This document shows positions 35,097-43,232 of a DNA stretch of 64,000 nucleotides, piece by piece; the stretch's first letter is position 1, and every line of letters starts with the position of its first letter. A program made the position numbers and the translations under genes. A model generated the notes under the pieces. The model searched no databases. It was not told the DNA's origin and saw nothing but the letters and a program-made list of their open reading frames with translations. The stretch is from Saprospiraceae bacterium (GTDB taxonomy: Bacteria > Bacteroidota > Bacteroidia > Chitinophagales > Saprospiraceae), in contig JAHDBJ010000001.1 in assembly GCA_020630435.1 (NCBI GenBank), forward strand, positions 351,104 through 415,103, written 5' to 3'.

Positions 35097-35159
35097 ATTT
35101 CAAATACAGATTTATATAATAGATAATACCAATTCAATACCAGATTTAATACCAAAAAC

Positions 35160-37379
35160 ATGAAATTTATATATAACATACTGCTTTTCTGTATTGCCTT
35201 TCTGAGTGTACAATCTTTAAATGCTCAGGTCAACTGCCGTACGTGTAAAACCAAAATACTTTATGAGGATTGTAAACTTTGGATTCAAAATATAGGTCAA
35301 CCCTCTGTTCATTTTGTGCCTGTGGCGTACACCTCAGACCCTAGCACAGGAATGATTAGTCTTTATGACCAAAACGGTCAAAGCTATAGTATTTATTATG
35401 ATAAAATCGTGAGTCCTGAATTCAACAGTTTCGCTGAACTAAATGCCTACATCGCTACCAACTTTTGTGGACCCGATGCTTGTTGTGGTGGAACAGATGG
35501 TGACGGTTCAACGGACACAACGGATGATGATTCGTTAAATATAGATTTAAATCTCAACCTCATTGACTATGAGTTTGTGCGTCAAGAAATCTGTATCAAT
35601 GATACGACTGTTTTAATGGTTTTTGAATTTAGAGATAGTATCCTTTTCGATACCTTATATTTTTATAATAATGAGTCCATCGAACCTACTGACTTTTTCT
35701 TTGAGCCTAGTGTGTCAGTAGGTCGATGTTTTTCTTCATCAATACCCATTGATACTCCAATGGACTCCTTGTCTAGTTCTCAAGACACCATTTTTACAAA
35801 AGCATTGGATAATTACACTCGCATTTATCGAAACTTTACGGGTGATATTACAGGGCAGATTGTAGAGGTGGACAAGTGTAAAAGCATCACCGCCCAAATC
35901 TTTAAATTTGAAGATGGTTACAGAGTTTACCCCAATGACTGCCTCATTATTAATGGAGCGAAGCATCCACCGATGGCTGATTGGTGGGTCAGTATTAGTG
36001 GTGATAATGCGCTTGTCCAATCCAATACGATTGATGCCAGTACAGCAGTACTCAACGGAAGCCAAGTATGGTTAACGACTGTTGGCTGTGAGTCAGAAGA
36101 AGACAATGGTTTTGATTGTGAAAACTTGGATTGTGATACAAGCACAGCAACAGAACCCGAGAAAAGACCCAGTAGAATCACTCAAATCAACGATGATGAT
36201 AAAAGACTAGTTGAGGTTCGATATGATGAATCGCTTGATTGTGATGATAATCCTATTGATTTAACAACTGCTGAGTTTTGCCAGACTTTCGTCTTTGAAG
36301 ATGCTTGTCGCATAGATGATGAAAATGGGAATACCATCAGTCGAAGTGTCAACTTTACAACTGCTCCTATCTTCACACTATGTCAAACAGCAAGCACACC
36401 AACTTTTGATTGGTCAGGCTCAGTTATCAATAACCCTAGTGACCAAGCTTTGATTGAATCCTTTTTCAACTTTTTTGAAGGAGGTTATCAGTATGATGCG
36501 TATGAGATTGATGACATTCTTGTAGGCATTGACATAGATGGTAATATAGTTGGTTCGGGAACAGATTATTTAGGCATACTTGGTTTTCAGCGCATCACTC
36601 AACCTTCAGGATGTATTTACTATGAGGGAGCAGAATGGAAAATTATTAATGCTACTGTCAAACAAACTTATGGCGATTGTGAAGGAATCGTTTCCGATGT
36701 AGAGACAACGGAATTGCTAGTGAAAAAAGGCATCAAGGCGATTGCCCATAGTTCGACATTTTTGACCTATGCGAATGACCCACAAAACTCCTATTCTTTT
36801 TACGCTCGTTCTGAAACAACGCTAAATACGTGTAATTTTTTTAGTGATTCTAGAGTTGATAATGTCCAGGATAATAATGGGGATTATACCGTAACAGGCA
36901 TTCCTGATTCAGGGGTTAAGTTTGCGCTTTATACACATGGTGATGGCTCTTTTCTTCACACTTCCAATGGAGTGCGAAAAAACGGATTGACATGGGAGAA
37001 CTATGCCCTTAATCACTCTCCAAAGTCTATCCCTGCAACGGGTAATGATTATTTATATGACCTTGTCAGGTCAAGAGTTCTTAATATTTACAATACCGAC
37101 TATCAAATCAACATAAGAGCAATTCCATCTTTTCTAGGCAATGGGCAAAGTATATTTTCTAAACTATCCGATACTACTACAGTTGAAGAAAATTCATCTC
37201 TTCGAGCAACCAGAAATAATACGGGAGATTTGATCTTTTATCCTCAAAATACTTGTATCAATCAGAAAATAGACATTCAACGAACAATACAGTTTTCTCA
37301 AGCTAGTGGTAACGAAGCCCCTTGGGATGGGACTGTCTCTAACCAGCAGTTTCAAATCACTGTTACCAGAACCTTTTAA
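35160..37379 (+). CDS. Large appendage protein with signal peptide
   Basis: Protein of 739 residues. Residues 1-22 form a Sec-type signal peptide with a probable cut after LNAQ. The mature part is beta-rich and has many Cys pairs and Asp/Asn-rich loops. A segment at about 280-330 ('TIDASTAVLNGSQVWLTTVGC' then Cys/Asp-rich) recurs in the protein at 37934, so the two share a module. The C-terminal part looks like a fibre domain. It opens a block of five genes with signal peptides after the connector. A receptor-binding or surface-exposed appendage is likely, but an exported virion protein is paradoxical. Confidence 0.65.
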   Translation: MKFIYNILLFCIAFLSVQSLNAQVNCRTCKTKILYEDCKLWIQNIGQPSVHFVPVAYTSDPSTGMISLYDQNGQSYSIYYDKIVSPEFNSFAELNAYIATNFCGPDACCGGTDGDGSTDTTDDDSLNIDLNLNLIDYEFVRQEICINDTTVLMVFEFRDSILFDTLYFYNNESIEPTDFFFEPSVSVGRCFSSSIPIDTPMDSLSSSQDTIFTKALDNYTRIYRNFTGDITGQIVEVDKCKSITAQIFKFEDGYRVYPNDCLIINGAKHPPMADWWVSISGDNALVQSNTIDASTAVLNGSQVWLTTVGCESEEDNGFDCENLDCDTSTATEPEKRPSRITQINDDDKRLVEVRYDESLDCDDNPIDLTTAEFCQTFVFEDACRIDDENGNTISRSVNFTTAPIFTLCQTASTPTFDWSGSVINNPSDQALIESFFNFFEGGYQYDAYEIDDILVGIDIDGNIVGSGTDYLGILGFQRITQPSGCIYYEGAEWKIINATVKQTYGDCEGIVSDVETTELLVKKGIKAIAHSSTFLTYANDPQNSYSFYARSETTLNTCNFFSDSRVDNVQDNNGDYTVTGIPDSGVKFALYTHGDGSFLHTSNGVRKNGLTWENYALNHSPKSIPATGNDYLYDLVRSRVLNIYNTDYQINIRAIPSFLGNGQSIFSKLSDTTTVEENSSLRATRNNTGDLIFYPQNTCINQKIDIQRTIQFSQASGNEAPWDGTVSNQQFQITVTRTF

Positions 37380-37392
37380 AAATCATCAAAAT

Positions 37393-37896
37393 ATGAAACA
37401 GATACTTTTTCTTTTAGTCCTACTCTCTTGTGCGACATTTAGCCTTGAAGCCCAGAGTGATACAAGTGATACCACTACCGATGAGATGAATCGATATATC
37501 CATCATCTGCCTGTTCGTTTTTCAGAGGTTAATTTAAAAACGGCAACGGCAACTATTCTCTGGTACGAAGTAAGCGGCATCAATCGAAAGTATTCTCCTA
37601 CTCCTGTTAAAGTCGTTGAAATTGGGACTTATAAGAATGGAAAACTTGTACGATACGCTAATAATGAGGAAACAGGAAGGAATGCTCAAAACTATGATTA
37701 TTTGAGTAGTGGCAAGCTCGCACGAATGTATGAACGACAACTCACTACCGATGGTCAAGCAAGTATTAACCTAAAGGAATATTTCAAACATATGGGATAT
37801 GATTTTAATCAATATGCATGGACAGAACTTAGTGGTGATTTAGAATCTGAGCTATGGATTCCCAAAAAATATTTTAAAAAAATCATTAATAAGTAA
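37393..37896 (+). CDS. Small exported protein of the appendage block
   Basis: Protein of 167 residues from the ATG at 37393; a longer frame opening at 37306 overlaps the previous gene and is rejected. Residues 1-20 form a signal peptide with a cut after SLEAQ. The mature part is mixed alpha/beta without clear motifs. It lies 13 bp after the large appendage gene. Family not recognised; a chaperone or anchor for the neighbouring appendage proteins is one idea. Confidence 0.65.
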   Translation: MKQILFLLVLLSCATFSLEAQSDTSDTTTDEMNRYIHHLPVRFSEVNLKTATATILWYEVSGINRKYSPTPVKVVEIGTYKNGKLVRYANNEETGRNAQNYDYLSSGKLARMYERQLTTDGQASINLKEYFKHMGYDFNQYAWTELSGDLESELWIPKKYFKKIINK

Positions 37897-37933
37897 TCAA
37901 TTAAAAATTGATACCTAATAGACATATAAAAAC

Positions 37934-39076
37934 ATGAAACATCTTATTAAAATTCTATTATTCTGCCTGATTTCCAATCTAGCTTTTGCTCAAATTGGAG
38001 GGCATACAGGCATTGAAATACCGAATCCTCAACGGAATTATGAGCCTATACTTGATTCCATTGACCAAAGGCTTCAAGATATATTCATTGACCTTTCTAA
38101 TGACATCTCTAATACGGTTATTAATGATGTGATGACCGATATTTTTAACCAACTTGATACAGGATTTATTAGGGTCGAAATTGATAGTGTAAACTTTAGT
38201 ACAATTTTTAGTGCAAGCCTTAGTACTAGTTTGGATAGTAGCTTGAATACTAGTCTCAATATCTTTTTTGAAGATATCCAAAATCTATTAGACACTTTAT
38301 ATCTTGATGTTCGACTGGATAGTACGCAACTTGATCTATTATTGCAAGATTCATCAAACGATAGTCTGCAAATATCGCTCGATAGTATTTACAATGCGAT
38401 TAACAATAACCTGAATAATACGATTAGCCTACATTTAGAACAGCTTCAATCTGTTTTGATTGACAGTACGCTTAATATATATGATCCACTTCTTTATTTA
38501 AAACTCGACACTTTTAAAATGTGTCTTGAAAAAATATATAAACAGGACTCTATTCATTATGCCAATCATCAAATTACTCAAGATAGCCTTTATACCATTT
38601 CTAATGAATTGGTAAATGAGTTACAGCTCCTTCGAGCCGCACAACAACCAAAGGAGTGGGTGGCTAAATTTAAAATAGTCGATGGTCAAAGGGACACCCT
38701 TCGATTATGCCGACAAGTTTCTTTTCAGACTGCTGCTGGTGCAACAGGCGATATTAAATTCGAATTTGCCGATAGCTCTACCGAAACACTTCCTGTTTGC
38801 TTGCTCTCTGCTCCTGCATGGAATGCAGCTGATGACAATGGATTTTTATCAACAATTATTTATGATGCGACCAATGCCACAGGAGTTTTATTAAATACGA
38901 TTGGATGTGAAACACCAGAGCATCCACCTTATAACTGTATTGAGCCACCTCAAGATTGTGAGCCCTATAACCCTGATGATAATAATGACAATGCCTGTAA
39001 TGACTCAAAGTCATGGCAAACTATTGATGCACTATGTTGGTGGACCCTTGATAATCTCAACTGGCACGTCAATTAA
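37934..39076 (+). CDS. Exported fibre-like protein with repeated Leu/Asp/Ser coil
   Basis: Protein of 380 residues with a signal peptide (residues 1-20, cut after AFAQ). Residues about 35-215 form a long coiled region with repeated S-L-D-S/T patterns (for example STSLDSSLNTSLN), typical of fibre shafts. The C-terminal part (about 245-380) contains the module shared with the protein at 35160, including ATGVLLNTIGCETPE, and ends in a Trp-rich segment. It is probably a trimeric or coiled appendage. Confidence 0.65.
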   Translation: MKHLIKILLFCLISNLAFAQIGGHTGIEIPNPQRNYEPILDSIDQRLQDIFIDLSNDISNTVINDVMTDIFNQLDTGFIRVEIDSVNFSTIFSASLSTSLDSSLNTSLNIFFEDIQNLLDTLYLDVRLDSTQLDLLLQDSSNDSLQISLDSIYNAINNNLNNTISLHLEQLQSVLIDSTLNIYDPLLYLKLDTFKMCLEKIYKQDSIHYANHQITQDSLYTISNELVNELQLLRAAQQPKEWVAKFKIVDGQRDTLRLCRQVSFQTAAGATGDIKFEFADSSTETLPVCLLSAPAWNAADDNGFLSTIIYDATNATGVLLNTIGCETPEHPPYNCIEPPQDCEPYNPDDNNDNACNDSKSWQTIDALCWWTLDNLNWHVN

Positions 39077-39111
39077 TAATAATCTTCAAACTAATTTTTA
39101 AACTAAAAAAC

Positions 39112-40920
39112 ATGAATATTTTGAATCAAGCAGCTCGGTTACCCCTCTACTTTGTAGGGATAATAATGATATTTATTATTGGAAGTAAGGGGACTTTTGC
39201 CCAGCAAAAACCCTTTTTCGATTTTCCAACGAAAGCAACACTTGATGGTAATGAATATCTCTTTACGCAAGATGCCACAGGAGAGAATAAATTCACCGTT
39301 CAGCAAGTTGCCAATTATACGACACAGTATTTTGATAACCTTTACAGCTCCGATGGTACACTTACATCTCCTCGTAGTATCTTAGGCAGTAATCAGCCCA
39401 TTACGTGGAATAACCTCAGCACCTTTGGTCTCAATGAATCCAACTTTGATGCCATTTCTAATGTAGCCAATGGATACTTCAATGTCTATTATCCCAATGG
39501 TTCTGTCGTTCTTGGTGGTGGTAATCAAATTGCCGTACGAACGCCCGATATTATTTCTAGTACCATTACCTCAAATGATGGACTTGTCCTATGTGGAATC
39601 AGTTCTTCAGGTACAGCTGCTGTTGAATATGATAGTATTGGTAATCTACCCATCCTAAACCCAACGACTAATACTATCACCAATTTACAGACGGCTTTAT
39701 ATGATTTGAATAATAATGGGGGAGGAGGAGGAAGTGATACAAACTTTGGAATCACCAATATTGTAGCAACAAACAATACAAATCATAACTGGAGTAACTT
39801 TTACTTTCAGTTAAAGAATGCTTCTAGCTACGAAATCGAGGCAACTCAAACCCTTTTTCAAAGAGTCATTAATAATAATTATAGTACAGGATTACAGTCT
39901 AATGGGATAAGTGGAAATTCTCAATTATATTCAACCAACCTTAATTTAAATACTAATGTAGGTTATAATATCGATAGTGATAATAATGGAGGTGTTTTTG
40001 AATATTATGATGAAAATGGGAATAGTCTATTTTTTAGACAATATCGAAAATTCTTCAATTATTACAACATTTCGCTAGTTGGGAAAGAAGCTCTTAGAAT
40101 TGATGGGAATAATTCTAATAAAATCACGTTCAACGACTCCCATCAATTTCCCGTCAATAATCCATCGGTCTTAGGCTCTACTACAGATGGTAGATCAAAG
40201 TATGTTCGTTACACCGATGTCAATGGGAACAATGAAGGTTGGTACGACTTAACCGCTTTGCATAAAATTAAAATTACAGGGGGTACAGCGACTGTTCCTA
40301 TTCTAGCGCCTTGTGGTGGTGGAAACTATAAATATTATGGACATACCTATACTATTAAAATATTTTCTGATGACTTGGCAAATCTAAGTTATAAGCTCGT
40401 CACGGATAAAGGATATGTCTATGATACCATAGAAATCGATACCGTTATCCAAACACCTACAGCTTTAGAGGTACGTTTCCCTATTTATTGGGGAGTGGCT
40501 TCGGTCTCTGTAGAAATTACGGAAGGAATATTTCCTGCTTTGGAAAGTTATAGTATTGAAATTCCTAGCCCAGCAGATGATATTGACCATCAAACGCCTA
40601 CTGTTGGTAATATCGCCAATCGCTTTTGGTTCACCCAGTCTCGATGGCATGATGATCGAAAAATTTACAGTAATACCCATGTCTTAACAAAGGTCTCATC
40701 TGCTCAAAAAATCATCCCTTGTGATTTGAATGTAGACTTACTGCTTGATGGATATATCGTTTACAACATTGGAACAGACCAACGAACCAAGGATTTATCT
40801 TCTGGTCAGTCCAGCTCAGAACCATACGTCTGGAATGACAATGGAACAATCATCTTAGAACCTAATGGGAACACACTAGACAACGTCACCGTTGTTTACA
40901 AGTTTGTAGAGAATATCTAG
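39112..40920 (+). CDS. Tail-fibre-like protein with N-terminal signal/anchor
   Basis: Protein of 602 residues. A hydrophobic N-terminal segment (about 11-30) ends in a cleavage-like GTFAQ. Next comes a domain 'FPTKATLDGNEYLFTQD' (about 38-55) like the first domain of many Bacteroidota tail fibres, then 'SDGTLTSPRSILGSNQPITW' (about 83-102), a typical fibre shaft repeat. A GGGGGS linker lies near 203-208. The C-terminal part (about 385-600) is beta-rich and may bind the receptor. The fibre-type domain architecture makes the signal sequence the odd part. Confidence 0.7.
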   Translation: MNILNQAARLPLYFVGIIMIFIIGSKGTFAQQKPFFDFPTKATLDGNEYLFTQDATGENKFTVQQVANYTTQYFDNLYSSDGTLTSPRSILGSNQPITWNNLSTFGLNESNFDAISNVANGYFNVYYPNGSVVLGGGNQIAVRTPDIISSTITSNDGLVLCGISSSGTAAVEYDSIGNLPILNPTTNTITNLQTALYDLNNNGGGGGSDTNFGITNIVATNNTNHNWSNFYFQLKNASSYEIEATQTLFQRVINNNYSTGLQSNGISGNSQLYSTNLNLNTNVGYNIDSDNNGGVFEYYDENGNSLFFRQYRKFFNYYNISLVGKEALRIDGNNSNKITFNDSHQFPVNNPSVLGSTTDGRSKYVRYTDVNGNNEGWYDLTALHKIKITGGTATVPILAPCGGGNYKYYGHTYTIKIFSDDLANLSYKLVTDKGYVYDTIEIDTVIQTPTALEVRFPIYWGVASVSVEITEGIFPALESYSIEIPSPADDIDHQTPTVGNIANRFWFTQSRWHDDRKIYSNTHVLTKVSSAQKIIPCDLNVDLLLDGYIVYNIGTDQRTKDLSSGQSSSEPYVWNDNGTIILEPNGNTLDNVTVVYKFVENI

Positions 40921-41011
40921 AGAGCTTAAAGACATATTTTAATACAAAGAATCGGTTAAAACTTTATCAAATTTAATTTTTCAAATAATTTTTAAATAAA
41001 AGACTATAGAA

Positions 41012-41578
41012 ATGAAACGAAAAATAATTGCAGTAGCTTCAATGCTGCTATTGGTGTTCTGTATGGTTACTCAAACAAATGCTCAAGGTTGGAATGGGCA
41101 ACCGTTTGATGGTAAGTTGATTAGTGAATATCCAGTTCCTTTCTCTGGAAGGCATTATTTATTGAATAACCAATGGAGAGGATTTAATAATACCTATGGA
41201 TTTAACAATCAACAGTTCTCTCAAAACTTTGGTACAGCTACAACACCAACTATCAGTTATACAGCTAATGGCATCCAAGTATTTAGAGATGGCTTTTGTC
41301 AAGAACTCCAAATCAATGGTCGAATCAATAATGCTGAAACCTTTATTGTAGAAATTGCTGTCACTTGTGTACGAAGCATCGACAGCTCGACCAGTTCCAC
41401 CAAAGTATGGGAAAAGATTTTTCAGTTTAAAACGGGCTCAACAGATACTAGAATACTCAATTACACCATAGAAGAAGCCGTACAAAAAAATGATGAGATT
41501 GTCATCAGCATGAGAAAGAGAGAAGGAAGTGCCACCACTCGGTATTTTTACTACAATGGCAACCTAGTATTTATCTAG
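41012..41578 (+). CDS. Small exported beta-rich protein of the appendage block
   Basis: Protein of 188 residues with a signal peptide (1-24, cut after TNAQ). The mature part is beta-rich ('TFIVEIAVTCVRSIDSSTSSTKVWEKIFQFKTG' region, with 'RYFYYNGNLVFI' as the last strand). It closes the block of five exported proteins and precedes the small membrane protein. It could cap or decorate the fibre. Family not recognised. Confidence 0.65.
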   Translation: MKRKIIAVASMLLLVFCMVTQTNAQGWNGQPFDGKLISEYPVPFSGRHYLLNNQWRGFNNTYGFNNQQFSQNFGTATTPTISYTANGIQVFRDGFCQELQINGRINNAETFIVEIAVTCVRSIDSSTSSTKVWEKIFQFKTGSTDTRILNYTIEEAVQKNDEIVISMRKREGSATTRYFYYNGNLVFI

Positions 41579-41610
41579 TATTTATTTAATCCTTTGAACC
41601 ATTTAACGAC

Positions 41611-41994
41611 ATGGAAGCTGTAAACAAACTTATAGAAGCATTCGGAGCATTTGGACTAGCTGGACTTATCATCTTTGTCCTCTTCCTCATCATTATCTTG
41701 ATGGCGGTGGGCGTATTCAAATATTTTATTAGTCCAATTTTGAATGCTCAGGTGGAGACACTCAAAAAAGTAGGTGCAGCTCAGGGAGACTTAGTCGTTC
41801 AGTTGACTCGATTAGCTGATAGAACCGATGAAATTGTCAAAGACTTAGAAGCCATTCGACTTAAATCGATTGAGCATGATAAAATCATACAGAAGCTCTT
41901 TGAGCAACACGAAGAATTTTTGAAGGAACTCAAAACACAACGAGAAACTGCCAACATACTGATGAAATCATTTTTAGAATCCTATAAAAAATAA
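41611..41994 (+). CDS. Small membrane protein with coiled coil (holin- or spanin-like)
   Basis: Protein of 127 residues. One strong transmembrane helix lies at about 13-38, preceded by a short amphipathic N-terminus, and a long coiled coil follows (about 45-120). The size and topology fit a holin or an i-spanin-like lysis protein, and phage lysis genes are often at the end of the structural operon. No endolysin is recognised next to it. Confidence 0.6.
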   Translation: MEAVNKLIEAFGAFGLAGLIIFVLFLIIILMAVGVFKYFISPILNAQVETLKKVGAAQGDLVVQLTRLADRTDEIVKDLEAIRLKSIEHDKIIQKLFEQHEEFLKELKTQRETANILMKSFLESYKK

Positions 41995-41999
41995 AGAAC

Positions 42000-42428
42000 A
42001 TGAAAAAATCAAACGAAAATTTAAGTCTTGGGACTAAGAATATCGAAGCACTCATGGAGCCGATATTTTCAACCGTTGAAAAGGGATTTAACCTTGATGC
42101 GAACCAGGATGGAAATATTACAGGCATCGAAGTTGCTCAAGGAGCTGGTGCGGCCATATTCCCACTTATCATGAATTGGGGAAAATATAAGGTCCATGCT
42201 ATAGCTGCCAAAAAAGAATGGGAGGATCTGAAAGCTGGAGGCGAAACGTATAATGTCGTCCAGAAACTTGCTGATAAATTCAAGCTTCCTCAAAAACTCG
42301 AAGCTGTAGAAATTAAAGTTGAAAATACCATTTATCTAGCTGCTCAAGTTTATGAATATATAGATTCTACTTGGACGGGTGATATTAGAAGGATCATTCC
42401 TAATAATACGGATAACCTCGCAGCCTAG
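42000..42428 (+). CDS. Last phage gene, protein with an EF-hand-type calcium loop
   Basis: Protein of 142 residues. DANQDGNITGIE (about residues 33-44) matches the EF-hand loop D-x-N-x-D-G-x-I-x-x-x-E. A weakly hydrophobic helix follows (about 48-62), then a helical C-terminal half. It lies 5 bp after the membrane protein and before the terminator at 42475. A calcium-dependent lysis or membrane function is possible; family not certain. Confidence 0.65.
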   Translation: MKKSNENLSLGTKNIEALMEPIFSTVEKGFNLDANQDGNITGIEVAQGAGAAIFPLIMNWGKYKVHAIAAKKEWEDLKAGGETYNVVQKLADKFKLPQKLEAVEIKVENTIYLAAQVYEYIDSTWTGDIRRIIPNNTDNLAA

Positions 42429-42474
42429 TGATATAAGAATTTTAAGAAGCTGTTTTTTTGAGTGTATTATGAAG

Positions 42475-42510
42475 GCTCCTTTTTGATTGTTTCAAAAGGG
42501 GGCTTTTTTA
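42475..42510 (+). terminator. Rho-independent terminator of the phage structural operon
   Basis: GCTCCTTTTTGA (42475-42486) pairs in full, with G-U pairs, with TCAAAAGGGGGC (42492-42503) over a 5-base loop, followed by six T. It marks the right end of the phage operon. Confidence 0.85.
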
Positions 42511-42538
42511 TGGAATAGGTTAAAAAAGCACAAAAAAC

Positions 42539-42574
42539 GACTTAAAAACGCACCTTTAGAGTTTTTAAAAAGTC
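42539..42574. repeat. Imperfect inverted repeat in the prophage/chromosome boundary
   Basis: GACTTAAAAAC (42539-42549) and GTTTTTAAAAAGTC (42561-42574) are near complements, apart from a three-base insertion. It lies in the 150-bp gap between the phage terminator and the first chromosomal gene, so it may mark the right attachment region. No matching copy on the left was found. Confidence 0.3.
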
Positions 42575-42660
42575 AAAAAATAGGTATAAATATTTGATTT
42601 ACAGTAAAATGTGTTATTTTGGTTGAGTCCAAAGATAATCCATTTTTTGCAAAGTCTAAC

Positions 42661-43212
42661 TTACTTCAAAAAGATACCTTCAACGCCTAAGCGATTTCGT
42701 TTGTCTAAAATGACTTCTTGTTCATTTTCTATCTTATAAAATACTTGAGGAATGTATTGTAACTGCTGTTCTGAAGTATAAATTGTATTTTTAACAAGGT
42801 TAACAATATTAATTTCTGAAATAGTTGCTTCATCATTAAATGAAAGATTTATTTTTTTTGTCTTTAGAGCCTTATCTGAAGCATTGTATATAACATTTTT
42901 AACTTTTGTGCCTTCATAGATTGTATCGACTGTGTATTTATCTGCCCAAGCCGATTTATTAATATTCGATTTTATGAAAATCGACAGCTCTTCATTTAAA
43001 TCAAAACTATCCAAAACCATAACTTCAATGGAATCATTTAAAATGACTCGTTTTCGAATCGAAGTTATGTTATCCTGAAGCATTAGAATTTCCGTTTTGA
43101 AATATTTATCTAAATCAAAAAACTGTATCGGCTCAATATTCTGCTTCACTACTGTGGGCTGACATGATAGTATAAATGCTATGAAAAATATATATCCTAC
43201 TTGTTGTTTCAA
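42661..43212 (-). CDS. Predicted lipoprotein, unknown function
   Basis: Protein of 183 residues with a lipoprotein signal (hydrophobic 6-16, lipobox ILSC at 14-17). The mature part is mixed alpha/beta with a basic C-terminus. It follows gpmI on the minus strand by 20 bp and is probably cotranscribed with it. It is the first gene beyond the prophage end. Family not recognised. Confidence 0.75.
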   Translation of the reverse strand: MKQQVGYIFFIAFILSCQPTVVKQNIEPIQFFDLDKYFKTEILMLQDNITSIRKRVILNDSIEVMVLDSFDLNEELSIFIKSNINKSAWADKYTVDTIYEGTKVKNVIYNASDKALKTKKINLSFNDEATISEINIVNLVKNTIYTSEQQLQYIPQVFYKIENEQEVILDKRNRLGVEGIFLK

Positions 43213-43232
43213 TAGATTTTTTTTTCAGAAAA

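Larger units (their letters stand above)
4050..42510 (+). mobile_element. Siphovirus-like prophage, structural half, interrupted by cargo genes
   Basis: Terminase, tail chaperone, tape measure, tail-tip, capsid protease, scaffold, capsid, portal, connector and fibre genes run in one direction from 4237 to 42428 and end at a strong terminator. No sheath or contractile baseplate gene is seen and the tape measure is long, which points to a long non-contractile tail. Cargo genes sit at 10491, 16273-17822 and 22186-26986. Integrase and replication genes are not in the window, so the left end is not defined; the defence genes at 1-3992 may also belong to the element. No attachment-site repeats could be identified. 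Confidence 0.85.
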
